In this document: in pieces, positions 1 through 5,207 of the stretch
Position numbering within the stretch: the stretch's first letter is position 1
How the letters are laid out: each line of letters opens with the position of its first letter
Source: JBECKQ01 sp040235375
GTDB taxonomy: Bacteria; Planctomycetota; Phycisphaerae; UBA1845
Reading direction: 5' to 3'
DNA length: 5,324 nt
Assembly: GCA_040235375.1 (NCBI GenBank)
Contig: JBECKQ010000211.1
Location: forward strand, 1-5,324
Program-made: the position numbers and the translations under genes
Notes under the pieces: generated by a model
Database searches by the model: none
Told to the model about the DNA's origin: nothing
The model's input: the letters and a program-made list of their open reading frames with translations, nothing else

Positions 1-36
1 GGCGCGCCGCGCGTCGTTGCACGGGGGCGCGATCCG

Positions 37-123
37 GGAGAGGTGGCCGAGTGGCTGAAGGCGCCGCATTCGAAATGCGGTCTGCGGGCGACTGCAGCGG
101 GGGTTCGAATCCCTCCCTCTCCG
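37..123 (+). tRNA. tRNA-Ser (anticodon CGA)
   Basis: A class II tRNA of 87 nt that reads the UCG serine codon. The acceptor stem is GGAGAGG (37-43) paired with CCTCTCC (116-122), with G123 as the discriminator base typical of bacterial serine tRNAs. The D stem is GCC (46-48) with GGC (60-62). The anticodon stem is CCGCA (64-68) with TGCGG (76-80), closing a seven-base loop whose central CGA (71-73) is the anticodon. The long variable arm (81-98) is the class II hallmark of Ser, Leu and Tyr tRNAs. The T arm is GGGGG (99-103), TTCGAAT loop (104-110) and CCCTC (111-115), with one G-U pair. CCA is not encoded, so it must be added after transcription. No intrinsic terminator follows directly; the nearest is about 280 bases downstream. 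Confidence 0.97.
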
Positions 124-308
124 GTGCTTCTTGCATGCCCGCCACAAACTCTTGAATATCAGGGGCTTATGGCGTTCTTGCACGCGGACGCGCCGAATCC
201 GGCGGCATCTCGTCATCGCAGAGTCATCGCAGACCACGCGCCTTGGCCCCTCCCGCGAACGCATCGTAAAAAGCAAATCAGGGTCGCCTCCCATGACGAC
301 CCCGATTC

Positions 309-321
309 GAGAGAGAGAGAG
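309..321. repeat. Short GA dinucleotide run
   Basis: Six and a half GA units in a row in non-coding DNA. It is a simple sequence tract prone to slippage, and no function is evident. Confidence 0.6.
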
Positions 322-403
322 CAGATTGTCGATCGCGCTCGGCGTGCGGATCGCCGGCGCGGTTGCGGTTCAGTCTGTTCGCTTCAAAGTTTGCATCCTT
401 TCG

Positions 404-424
404 GGCGAGTGAGGCTCGCCTTTT
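404..424 (+). terminator. Candidate intrinsic (Rho-independent) terminator
   Basis: A six-pair GC-rich stem GGCGAG (404-409) with CTCGCC (415-420) closes the five-base loop TGAGG and is followed at once by TTTT (421-424). G403 could add a G-U pair. The polarity is plus-strand only, because no run of A precedes the stem to serve the other strand. The only recognised gene upstream on this strand is tRNA-Ser, ending about 280 bases before it, so it either ends a long tRNA precursor or terminates an unannotated transcript. The T run is short, so efficiency is uncertain. Confidence 0.5.
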
Positions 425-656
425 GCTGCACCAGTCGCTAGTTCTATGGATGCCGCGCGCCGGCAGTCAACTTGGAGCCGACGAAGGGTGATTTTTGTTT
501 TTGGTTCCGAGAAAAAGGCGTGCCGACGGGCGATAGTGACATGGCCTGTCACCACGCCGACGTCGGATAAAACCGCGTAACTCCGATAAACGCCACCCTC
601 GTGATTCGGAAGGCTTCGGCGTCCTGCGCGACGTCGCTTGAACGCGTTGGTCAATC

Positions 657-688
657 ATGCCCTCCACTGGCGTGGAGGGTTCTGATGG
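657..688 (+). repeat. 32-bp hairpin element, copy 1
   Basis: It begins ATG and contains the perfect hairpin CCCTCCAC (660-667), loop TGGC, GTGGAGGG (672-679), then the tail TTCTGATGG (680-688). A second copy lies in the opposite orientation at 2838-2869 and matches at 27 of 32 positions by eye. The stem is preserved and the differences fall mainly in the loop and the stem/tail junction. There is no T run, so it is not a classical terminator, although it lies about 100 bases beyond the amidohydrolase stop codon. It behaves like a small REP-type palindromic repeat. Confidence 0.65.
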
Positions 689-719
689 TCGCCGGCGCAT
701 GGAGCGTTGCCGAATCAGC

Positions 720-745
720 CCGCTTCCTGACGGGCGCGGTTCTGA
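720..745 (-). repeat. 26-bp CCGC/GCGG element, copy A
   Basis: On the minus strand it starts TCAGAACCGCG and ends GAAGCGG. CCGC and GCGG can pair around a 12-base centre. It matches copy C (2983-3008) at 25 of 26 positions. It begins 43 bases after the amidohydrolase stop codon and reads in the same sense as that gene. On the plus strand its TCTGA end continues as TCTGATGG, so the 11-mer GGTTCTGATGG at 738-748 is an exact direct repeat of 678-688 in the neighbouring hairpin element. Confidence 0.7.
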
Positions 746-788
746 TGGTGGTGCGTGATCGTACGCGGCGTCGCCTGTGATGGCGTCG

Positions 789-2522
789 TCAGTGTGCGGG
801 GGCGACCGGAGCCTGCCAGACGATCCGGCCGCCGACCATCGTCATCCAAGACTCGATCGCGCCGAGCGACTCGACTCCCGCGTGCAGCACGTCCGCGTTC
901 AGAATCGCCAAGTCGGCCAGCTTGCCCTTCTCGAGTGTGCCCAGCCTGCTTTCCGCAAAGGCGGCGTACGGCGGTGAGACCGTGTAGCAGCGCAGCGCCT
1001 GCTCGCGGCCGATTGACTGCTCCGGCACCCAGATCTTGCCGTCGAACGTGCGGGGGCTGACGGCCGCGGCAATCCCTTCGAACGGGTTGGCCGTCACCAC
1101 CGGCGTGTCGCTACCGAAGACCACGGTCGCGCCGGAATCGAGCAGGCTGCGAAACGCATAGGTCGTCTTCGACCTTTCCGGACCGATGGCGGCCTCCGCC
1201 CAGCGGCCGTCGTCGGCCTTGTGCAGCGGCTGCATCGAGGCGATGACGCCGAGCTTGCCGAAGCGCGACACATCTTCGGGGAGCAGGTGCTGGGCGTGCT
1301 CGATCCGATACCGGCGGCGCTGGACGCCGTCGAATGAGGCGTAGGTGTCGAGCAGCTCGTGGTTCGCCTCGTCGCCGATTGCGTGCACGGCGAGCTGCAT
1401 GCCGTGATCGTGGGCCCAGGCGAGCTGCCGGCGGAAGGCGTCGAGGTCGGCGGCCTGGCCCGAGCGCAGGCCGCGCGGGTACTTCTCATCCGGCGAAGCG
1501 TCGGCGTAGGGGGCGTGCATGTAGGCGGTCCGGCTGCCGAGCGAACCATCCATGAACGCCTTGTAGCCGGCGACCCGGAAGGATTCGTCCGCGCTCTTGT
1601 TGATCTGCCGAATCCGATCCCAACTGCCGGCGAAAACCTCGGCGGTGTAGAAGCTGTACACGCGCAGCGTCAGGTCGCCGCGCTTGTGCGCCGCGAGCAG
1701 CACGTCGTAGTCGTCGGGATCGGTCATGTCGTGAATGCCGGTGATGCCCCAGGCATTCAGCGCCTTGGCGGCCAGTATGAGGGCAGCGTACTTGTCCTTG
1801 TCGCTCGGCTCGGGGATGTGTCGGCTGACGAGCTCCATGGCCGCGTCCTTGAGGATGCCGGTCGGTTCGCCCGTGCCGGGGTCGCGCTCGATCTCGCCGC
1901 CGGGGGGGTCCGGTGGACCGGATCGGTCGATGCGCGCGTACTTGAGGGCGACCGAGTTCGCGAGCCCCTGGTGCAGATCGGTGCGCGTCAGGAAGACGGG
2001 GTTGCCCGGCGTGACAGGATCGATCCATTCCTTGCGCGGCTCTTCGGGCTTGTCCCAACTTTCGACGGTGTACTGGCCGCCGAGGATCCACTTGCCCGGC
2101 GGGCAATCGGCGGTCGCGGCGGCAACAGCGTTGATGAAGCGTTCCTTGCCGCCGGCCTGGCGCAGGTCGAGCCGCGTCAGTTGGAGGCCGGTGGCGAGGA
2201 TGTGCGTGTGCGAGTCGGTGATGCCGGGGATGACCCGCCGGCCGCCGGCGTCCATGACGCGGGTCGCCGGTCCGGCCAAGGCGCAGATGTCGTCGTTGCT
2301 TCCGACCGTCGTAATGGTCGAGGCGGTGATGGCGATCGCCTCTGCGTCGGCGGCGTCTTTGACGCCTGTCCAGACGGCGGCGTTGACGATAATGATATCG
2401 GGAGGAGGGTTTTCCACAGCTTGGTTCCTGTCCTGATCCGCGCCGGCGGCGCTCGCAAAGAGCGCGAGTAGCGCGGCGCATAACGCGAGTGTGAGTGCAG
2501 TTGCGGCATGCTGGCCGGTCAT
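789..2522 (-). CDS. Exported YtcJ-like metal-dependent amidohydrolase (Amidohydro_3 family)
   Basis: A 577-residue hydrolase of the amidohydrolase superfamily that would cleave an amide or similar C-N bond using divalent metal in a TIM barrel; the substrate is not predictable. The signal peptide is residues 1-28 (hydrophobic core 8-24, likely cut after ASAAGA), which implies action outside the cytoplasm. It lacks a proper lipobox and has no Lys/Arg in the n-region, which is slightly atypical. Next come the small beta domain opening (IIIVNAAVWTG, 43-53), the metal motif DSHTH (His105, His107), the family block YKAFMDGSLGSRTA (320-333, Lys321), AVHAIGD (His380), RIEHAQH (His409) and FGSDTPV (Asp472). 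The C-terminal return to the beta domain is GKLADLAIL (533-541). Length and motif order are normal for the family, which includes N-substituted formamide deformylase, and all expected catalytic positions are present. The start ATG is preceded by GGAG with an 8-base spacer. It is transcribed alone and diverges from the PAP2 gene. Confidence 0.95.
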   Translation of the reverse strand: MTGQHAATALTLALCAALLALFASAAGADQDRNQAVENPPPDIIIVNAAVWTGVKDAADAEAIAITASTITTVGSNDDICALAGPATRVMDAGGRRVIPGITDSHTHILATGLQLTRLDLRQAGGKERFINAVAAATADCPPGKWILGGQYTVESWDKPEEPRKEWIDPVTPGNPVFLTRTDLHQGLANSVALKYARIDRSGPPDPPGGEIERDPGTGEPTGILKDAAMELVSRHIPEPSDKDKYAALILAAKALNAWGITGIHDMTDPDDYDVLLAAHKRGDLTLRVYSFYTAEVFAGSWDRIRQINKSADESFRVAGYKAFMDGSLGSRTAYMHAPYADASPDEKYPRGLRSGQAADLDAFRRQLAWAHDHGMQLAVHAIGDEANHELLDTYASFDGVQRRRYRIEHAQHLLPEDVSRFGKLGVIASMQPLHKADDGRWAEAAIGPERSKTTYAFRSLLDSGATVVFGSDTPVVTANPFEGIAAAVSPRTFDGKIWVPEQSIGREQALRCYTVSPPYAAFAESRLGTLEKGKLADLAILNADVLHAGVESLGAIESWMTMVGGRIVWQAPVAPAH

Positions 2523-2536
2523 GACGGCGACTCCGA

Positions 2537-2572
2537 ATGCCCTCGTTGAATCCGATGACGCGATGAGGGCAT
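2537..2572. promoter_or_regulatory. Inverted repeat in the amidohydrolase leader
   Basis: Perfect 8-bp arms ATGCCCTC (2537-2544) and GAGGGCAT (2565-2572) are separated by 20 bases, and pairing can extend inward by about three more pairs including wobbles. It sits 14 to 50 bases before the amidohydrolase start codon, just upstream of its ribosome binding site, and overlaps the -10 end of a candidate promoter. It could be an operator for a dimeric regulator or an mRNA leader hairpin. The arm sequence ATGCCCTC also opens both 32-bp hairpin elements, so a degenerate repeat copy is an alternative. Confidence 0.4.
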
Positions 2573-2599
2573 GTTGGACGTGACGGCGGCGACCGTCAA
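2571..2599 (-). promoter_or_regulatory. Candidate sigma70-type promoter for the amidohydrolase
   Basis: On the minus strand TTGACG (2594-2599) matches five of six positions of the -35 consensus. It is followed after 17 bases by CAACAT (2571-2576), a weak -10 hexamer with three matches. Transcription would start near 2563-2565, giving a leader of about 40 bases that begins at the right arm of the inverted repeat. Spacing and position fit, but the -10 box is poor and the consensus may not apply in this organism. Confidence 0.25.
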
Positions 2600-2700
2600 G
2601 GCGAAGTGTGCCAGGCGATTTGCTGGCGACAGGGCAGGGCTTGCGGTAGCCTTACGCCCGCATTGGCGCCGAACTGACAGGGCGCGGGTCAGCGCCAGCA

Positions 2701-2726
2701 TCAGAGCCGCGACCGTGACGGTGCGG
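2701..2726 (+). repeat. 26-bp CCGC/GCGG element, copy B
   Basis: It starts TCAGAGCCGCGACCGT and ends GTGCGG, and is the same length as copies A and C, with about 21 of 26 positions matching copy C read on the minus strand. CCGC (2707-2710) and GCGG (2723-2726) are conserved. The divergent centre has become self-complementary (ACC/GGT), so this copy can form a stem of seven pairs with one bulged G and a five-base loop. Confidence 0.55.
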
Positions 2727-2777
2727 ACTCATTCGGCAACGGTACATTGCCGATAACCATGCGCGCGAACAGCAGGA

Positions 2778-2795
2778 TTGTCCCGATGCATCGGG
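2778..2795. repeat. Perfect 18-bp palindrome
   Basis: GTCCCGATGCATCGGGAC is exactly its own reverse complement. As RNA or cruciform it would form seven pairs around a TGCA loop. No T run follows on either strand, so it is not a standard terminator. It lies about 255 bases before either flanking start codon. It could be a protein-binding site or another small palindromic repeat of the kind scattered through this window. Confidence 0.55.
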
Positions 2796-2837
2796 ACGAA
2801 GGAGTGGATGTAAAGTCACCGCTTCAAGTGTCGGCAG

Positions 2838-2869
2838 CCATCAGGGGCCTCCACGCTGGTGGAGGGCAT
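2838..2869 (-). repeat. 32-bp hairpin element, copy 2 (inverted)
   Basis: This is the reverse-oriented counterpart of 657-688, matching at 27 of 32 positions. On the plus strand it reads CCATCAGG at the left, then the hairpin CCTCCAC (2848-2854), loop GCTG, GTGGAGG (2859-2865), then GCAT. The loop differs from copy 1 (CAGC versus TGGC in the same orientation) while seven stem pairs are retained, which suggests the structure rather than the loop sequence is maintained. Confidence 0.65.
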
Positions 2870-2982
2870 GTTTGCCGGCCACAGTGCCTGTTTGCTTGGC
2901 GCTGCGATACGAGCGGAGCGGTGCGCGTGCTCGATAGGTAGTGAATGCGACGGTAACTGCGAAGGACGGGTTGACGTTGTAT

Positions 2983-3008
2983 CCGCTTCCTGACGGGCGC
3001 GGCTCTGA
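2983..3008 (-). repeat. 26-bp CCGC/GCGG element, copy C
   Basis: On the plus strand it reads CCGCTTCCTGACGGGCGCGG followed by CTCTGA, differing from copy A at a single base (3003). It ends 39 bases before the PAP2 start codon, so it lies in the promoter or leader of that gene in antisense orientation. CCGC (2983-2986) and GCGG (2999-3002) can form the closing stem. Confidence 0.7.
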
Positions 3009-3047
3009 CGTCGGTTACGGTGCCGATCGGCAGTGAGGAGAGGCCGG

Positions 3048-4160
3048 ATGAAAGCTGCTATGTGCGCGGTGGTAGCGCTCGGTCTGGTGCTGAGCGGCTG
3101 TTCGCTGGATAGCCGGGAGCAGCTTCGATCGCTCGATGCGTACATCGATCAGCATGCGCGGCAACGCGCGGCGCAGCCCGTCGCGCGCGTCGACTTTGCG
3201 CAAGCAGGCACCACATTCCGAGCCGCGACCGTCAGGGAGCGCACGTCGGTGATACCCGGCCAGTCCTCATCGCCGCGCTCTGCATCCGCCGATCCGCGTG
3301 CAGAGCCCGACGGGCGATTCCGTTTGGCGAGCATGCGGCCCGGTGGACTCGCGCAACAGGCATCGGCGAGCGCACCCGCCGACGACTTTGCGTTGATGCT
3401 GTTCCAGGATCAATCCGAGGCGGAGGAGACCAGCGGCGCAGGCGAAAGCCGCGGGCCACTTCCAAGCTTCTGGGACACGGTGAGCCGCGATCTTCACTCA
3501 CTGCCGGAGGACTTGTGGAGCGATACCAAGGGCGTCTACACGTCAGTGCCGAATCTTGTCATTCTCGGCCTGACCTACGGCGGGTCGCTGGCGTTGCAGG
3601 AGTCCGGGCCGGATGACTCGATCGAGCACTCGCTGCGGCACAAGAACATTCTCTCCGGGCCGGCCAGCGACTTTTTCTCCTCCGCGGGGAGTCCGATCAC
3701 GCATTTCGGGCTGGCCGGCATCTGGTATCTCGTCGGCCAGCAGCGGCAGGACGACAAGACGTACGAGGTCGGCCGGACATTGTTCAGCGCGCTCATCATC
3801 AACGGCCTGACGACGATGGCCGGCCAGGTTGCGACGTACGAGGATGCGCCGAACGGCGAGCCGTTGACCTTTCCGAGCGGGCATACGTCGAGTTCGTTCA
3901 CGTTCGCTTCGGTGATGCACGAAGCATACGGCCCGTGGGTGGGCGTGCCGCTGTACGCGCTGAGCGCGATGGTCGCGGTGGAGCGGCTTGACGACCAGGA
4001 GCACTACTTTTCCGACGTGATCATGGGCGGGGTGATGGGCCTGGTGATCGGCCACTCGGTGGCGTCCGAGCACGACCTGGAGATCTTCGGCGGCAAGATC
4101 GTCCCCTACGCCGACCCCTACACCGGCTCGAGCGGCATCGCCTGGCACGTGCAGTTTTGA
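3048..4160 (+). CDS. PAP2-fold lipoprotein (phosphatase PAP2 family, incomplete catalytic motifs)
   Basis: A 370-residue lipid-anchored protein with a C-terminal PAP2 (type 2 phosphatidic acid phosphatase) domain. I chose the ATG because GAGGAG (3035-3040) sits 7 bases before it; the in-frame GTG at 3033 would lie at that site and add five residues before the signal. The signal peptide has Lys2, a hydrophobic core and lipobox LSGC with Cys18 as the lipidated residue; Ser19 at +2 would favour outer membrane sorting by the E. coli rule. Residues about 20-135 are a polar Ser/Ala/Gln/Arg-rich linker with no recognised domain. The PAP2 domain covers about 165-340 with several hydrophobic segments. 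PSGH (276-279) and the R-x5-H-x3-D motif (Arg313, His319, Asp323) are intact. The region before PSGH has Q260-V-A-T-Y-E-D-A-P-N-G where the usual K-x6-RP motif is expected, so Lys and Arg are missing, and the Ser before Arg313 is Glu. Fold assignment is firm; phosphatase activity is doubtful. Confidence 0.9.
   Translation: MKAAMCAVVALGLVLSGCSLDSREQLRSLDAYIDQHARQRAAQPVARVDFAQAGTTFRAATVRERTSVIPGQSSSPRSASADPRAEPDGRFRLASMRPGGLAQQASASAPADDFALMLFQDQSEAEETSGAGESRGPLPSFWDTVSRDLHSLPEDLWSDTKGVYTSVPNLVILGLTYGGSLALQESGPDDSIEHSLRHKNILSGPASDFFSSAGSPITHFGLAGIWYLVGQQRQDDKTYEVGRTLFSALIINGLTTMAGQVATYEDAPNGEPLTFPSGHTSSSFTFASVMHEAYGPWVGVPLYALSAMVAVERLDDQEHYFSDVIMGGVMGLVIGHSVASEHDLEIFGGKIVPYADPYTGSSGIAWHVQF
3217..3242 (+). 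repeat. 26-bp element, copy D, inside the PAP2 coding region
   Basis: TCCGAGCCGCGACCGTCAGG and the next six bases match the consensus of copies A and C at about 22 of 26 positions, in TCAGAGCCGCG orientation. It is read in the frame that gives RAATVRER (residues 58-65), within the disordered-looking linker between the lipobox and the PAP2 domain. The GCGG end is changed to GCGC, so the closing stem is weakened. Confidence 0.5.
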
Positions 4161-4189
4161 ATGACCGTGGGCGAACGCGCGCCGGCGTG

Positions 4190-4206
4190 TCAGAGCCGCG
4201 ACCGTC
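4190..4206 (+). repeat. 26-bp element, copy E, truncated
   Basis: TCAGAGCCGCGACCGTC matches the first 17 positions of the element with one difference, after which similarity stops. It begins 29 bases after the PAP2 stop codon in the same sense as that gene, like copy A after the amidohydrolase gene. The GCGG end is absent, so the stem cannot form. Confidence 0.45.
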
Positions 4207-4282
4207 TGCGATAACCCCGCGGCGCTCAGCCACGCACCCTGACCCAGGAACTGATACCTCCGCCGGGTCCGCGTCGGTTGCC

Positions 4283-4819
4283 TCATTCGCCTGGGGTCGT
4301 TGTTGCCGCATTTGCCTTGCATTGCTCACGCAGGGCATCATCCGCGGCAATCGCGTCATCGAGCTGCCACCACCAGTAGAGAGCCTTCATTCCGAAGCCC
4401 GAACAGGTGGAATCGAAGAGCTCCTCCAACGTGGTCACGTCGCCAGGGACGTACCATACAAAACGCGAAACGAATATCGACCGATCCGAGAACGCCGGCT
4501 CCGGCTCAATGAGGAAAAGAAACGGACCGCGGCCCGGGCAATCAATGGGCCTGATCGTCGGCCACCGGCCGGCGGGATCCGTCGGCAATTCGCCGCGCCG
4601 CCATTCGTCGTCGTTGTAAGCGGCCAATTCCTCTTGCGTCCGTGGCAGTCGGCCGAAGTGCTCGACATGATATTGGATCGCGTTCCCGTAGAGGAGCATT
4701 CTCAAGGTGCGCGGGATGCCGAACTGCCACTCGCGGATGCCTATCAGCACGATGAGCGGTAGGCACACCGCGAGAAGTGTCAGCAGGACCCTCCGGCGCC
4801 GTTTACCTTTCGCAGCCAT
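4283..4819 (-). CDS. Membrane-anchored protein of unknown function
   Basis: A 178-residue protein that I do not recognise. A basic start (MAAKGKRRRR) leads into one hydrophobic helix (about 11-29), so it is probably a single-pass inner membrane protein with the remaining 150 residues outside, or a protein with an uncleaved signal. The next segment, NAIQYHVEHFGRLPRTQEEL (46-65), resembles the helix-then-small-residue pattern seen after the N-terminal helix of pseudopilin-like proteins, but no prepilin cleavage motif is present, so I do not make that call. Trp/Tyr-rich stretches occur near 121-123 and 148-151, and Cys residues at 19, 94, 139 and 167. The ATG has AGGA (4829-4832) with a 9-base spacer. 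The open frame, the signal-like start and the acidic, non-repetitive body support a real gene. It converges on the PAP2 gene with a 122-base gap and has no same-strand partner. Confidence 0.72.
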   Translation of the reverse strand: MAAKGKRRRRVLLTLLAVCLPLIVLIGIREWQFGIPRTLRMLLYGNAIQYHVEHFGRLPRTQEELAAYNDDEWRRGELPTDPAGRWPTIRPIDCPGRGPFLFLIEPEPAFSDRSIFVSRFVWYVPGDVTTLEELFDSTCSGFGMKALYWWWQLDDAIAADDALREQCKANAATTTPGE

Positions 4820-5113
4820 CGAAGTCCATCCTGCCTGAGGGGCTACTCCTTCGGAGGAAGCCGAAGCAGGGCCATGCGCACCGGCAGCAACGCTCTTTCG
4901 TCATCAGATGATATACCGTCGTCCGATAAACGCGACAACGCTATTCCGTGCTTGGACTTGTCGGTAGCGACGAGTGTGGAGCCGGAGGAGGATGCCCGAC
5001 GGTTGAAATGCGCGAGGGCGGTCGGTTTTAGGACGTTGGCGCAGGTAGAGCCAACTCTCGTCGCCATTGCGTGGCGGCAAAGGGCACGCGTATTGGATAC
5101 TTGCCCTGTCACC

Positions 5114-5132
5114 GGAGCAGCGATGCTGCTCC
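5114..5132. repeat. Perfect 8-bp hairpin, 3-base loop
   Basis: GGAGCAGC (5114-5121), loop GAT, GCTGCTCC (5125-5132). The stem is perfect and GC-rich but is followed by CAACGC rather than T residues, so it is not a typical intrinsic terminator. Its architecture (7-8 pairs, 3-4 base loop, no T run) matches the other small hairpins in this window. Confidence 0.5.
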
Positions 5133-5190
5133 AACGCAGAGTCAACCGTGGCAGAACACATGGCGTGACGCTCGACCGTCAGCGGCGCGA

Positions 5191-5207
5191 CAGCCAGCGT
5201 CTGGCTG
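5191..5207. repeat. Perfect 7-bp hairpin, 3-base loop
   Basis: CAGCCAG (5191-5197), loop CGT, CTGGCTG (5201-5207). No T run follows. It lies 58 bases beyond the hairpin at 5114-5132 in the same gene-free region. Confidence 0.45.

Larger units (their letters stand above)
124..788. other. Gene-free region between tRNA-Ser and the amidohydrolase gene
   Basis: No open frame here has a ribosome binding site and a believable protein. The plus-strand frames that begin in or next to the tRNA are arginine/proline-rich readings of GC-rich DNA, and the minus-strand frame at 370-654 is similar. The stretch holds a short GA dinucleotide run (309-321), an intrinsic-terminator-like hairpin (404-424), an unusually AT-rich patch with T and A runs (about 489-518), a 32-bp hairpin element (657-688) and a 26-bp repeat element (720-745). 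It could contain an untranslated RNA ending at the 404-424 terminator, but I recognise no known RNA family. Confidence 0.6.
2523..3047. other. Divergent intergenic region between the amidohydrolase and PAP2 genes
   Basis: About 525 bases with no protein gene that I can support; the short frames here lack ribosome binding sites and look like GC-rich noise. It is dense in small secondary structures: the amidohydrolase leader inverted repeat (2537-2572), a 26-bp element (2701-2726), a six-pair hairpin CGGCAA/TTGCCG (2734-2752), a perfect 18-bp palindrome (2778-2795), the second 32-bp hairpin element (2838-2869) and another 26-bp element (2983-3008). Both flanking genes must be transcribed outward from it. 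I found no convincing -35/-10 pair for the PAP2 gene. Confidence 0.65.

Noticed and set aside
100..200. tRNA-Ser 3' end as an integration (att) site of a mobile island
   Set aside because: tRNA-Ser genes are common targets, but I found no duplicate of the tRNA 3' end and no integrase gene in the window.
43..441. Plus-strand open frame of 132 residues, and a nested frame at 131-412
   Set aside because: The longer frame runs through the tRNA-Ser gene, and neither has a ribosome binding site or recognisable protein character. The second ends inside the terminator hairpin.
489..518. T-rich/A-rich patch as a terminator or promoter
   Set aside because: The stems that can be drawn are weak A-T pairs with no GC core, and no consensus promoter spacing is present.
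1359..2471. Long antisense open frame of 370 residues opposite the amidohydrolase
   Set aside because: It is a shadow of a GC-rich coding sequence. The minus-strand frame carries the complete set of amidohydrolase motifs and this one has no recognisable domain.
2971..3000. TTGACG at 2971-2976 as a -35 box for the PAP2 gene
   Set aside because: No -10-like hexamer occurs at the proper spacing; that position is the GC-rich 26-bp repeat.
3033..3047. GTG start giving a 375-residue PAP2 protein
   Set aside because: The GAGGAG ribosome binding site overlaps the GTG start and serves the ATG at 3048 with 7-base spacing. The ATG also gives a cleaner lipoprotein signal.
3543..4322. Minus-strand open frame of 259 residues overlapping the PAP2 gene
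   Set aside because: It is a shadow frame rich in Arg/His/Val. The plus strand encodes a lipobox and two PAP2 motifs with a strong ribosome binding site.
4843..5145. Minus-strand frame of 100 residues just upstream of the 178-residue gene
   Set aside because: Its full length needs a TTG start, there is no ribosome binding site, and it runs through a perfect hairpin. It remains the least unlikely of the rejected frames because it ends 23 bases before the next start.
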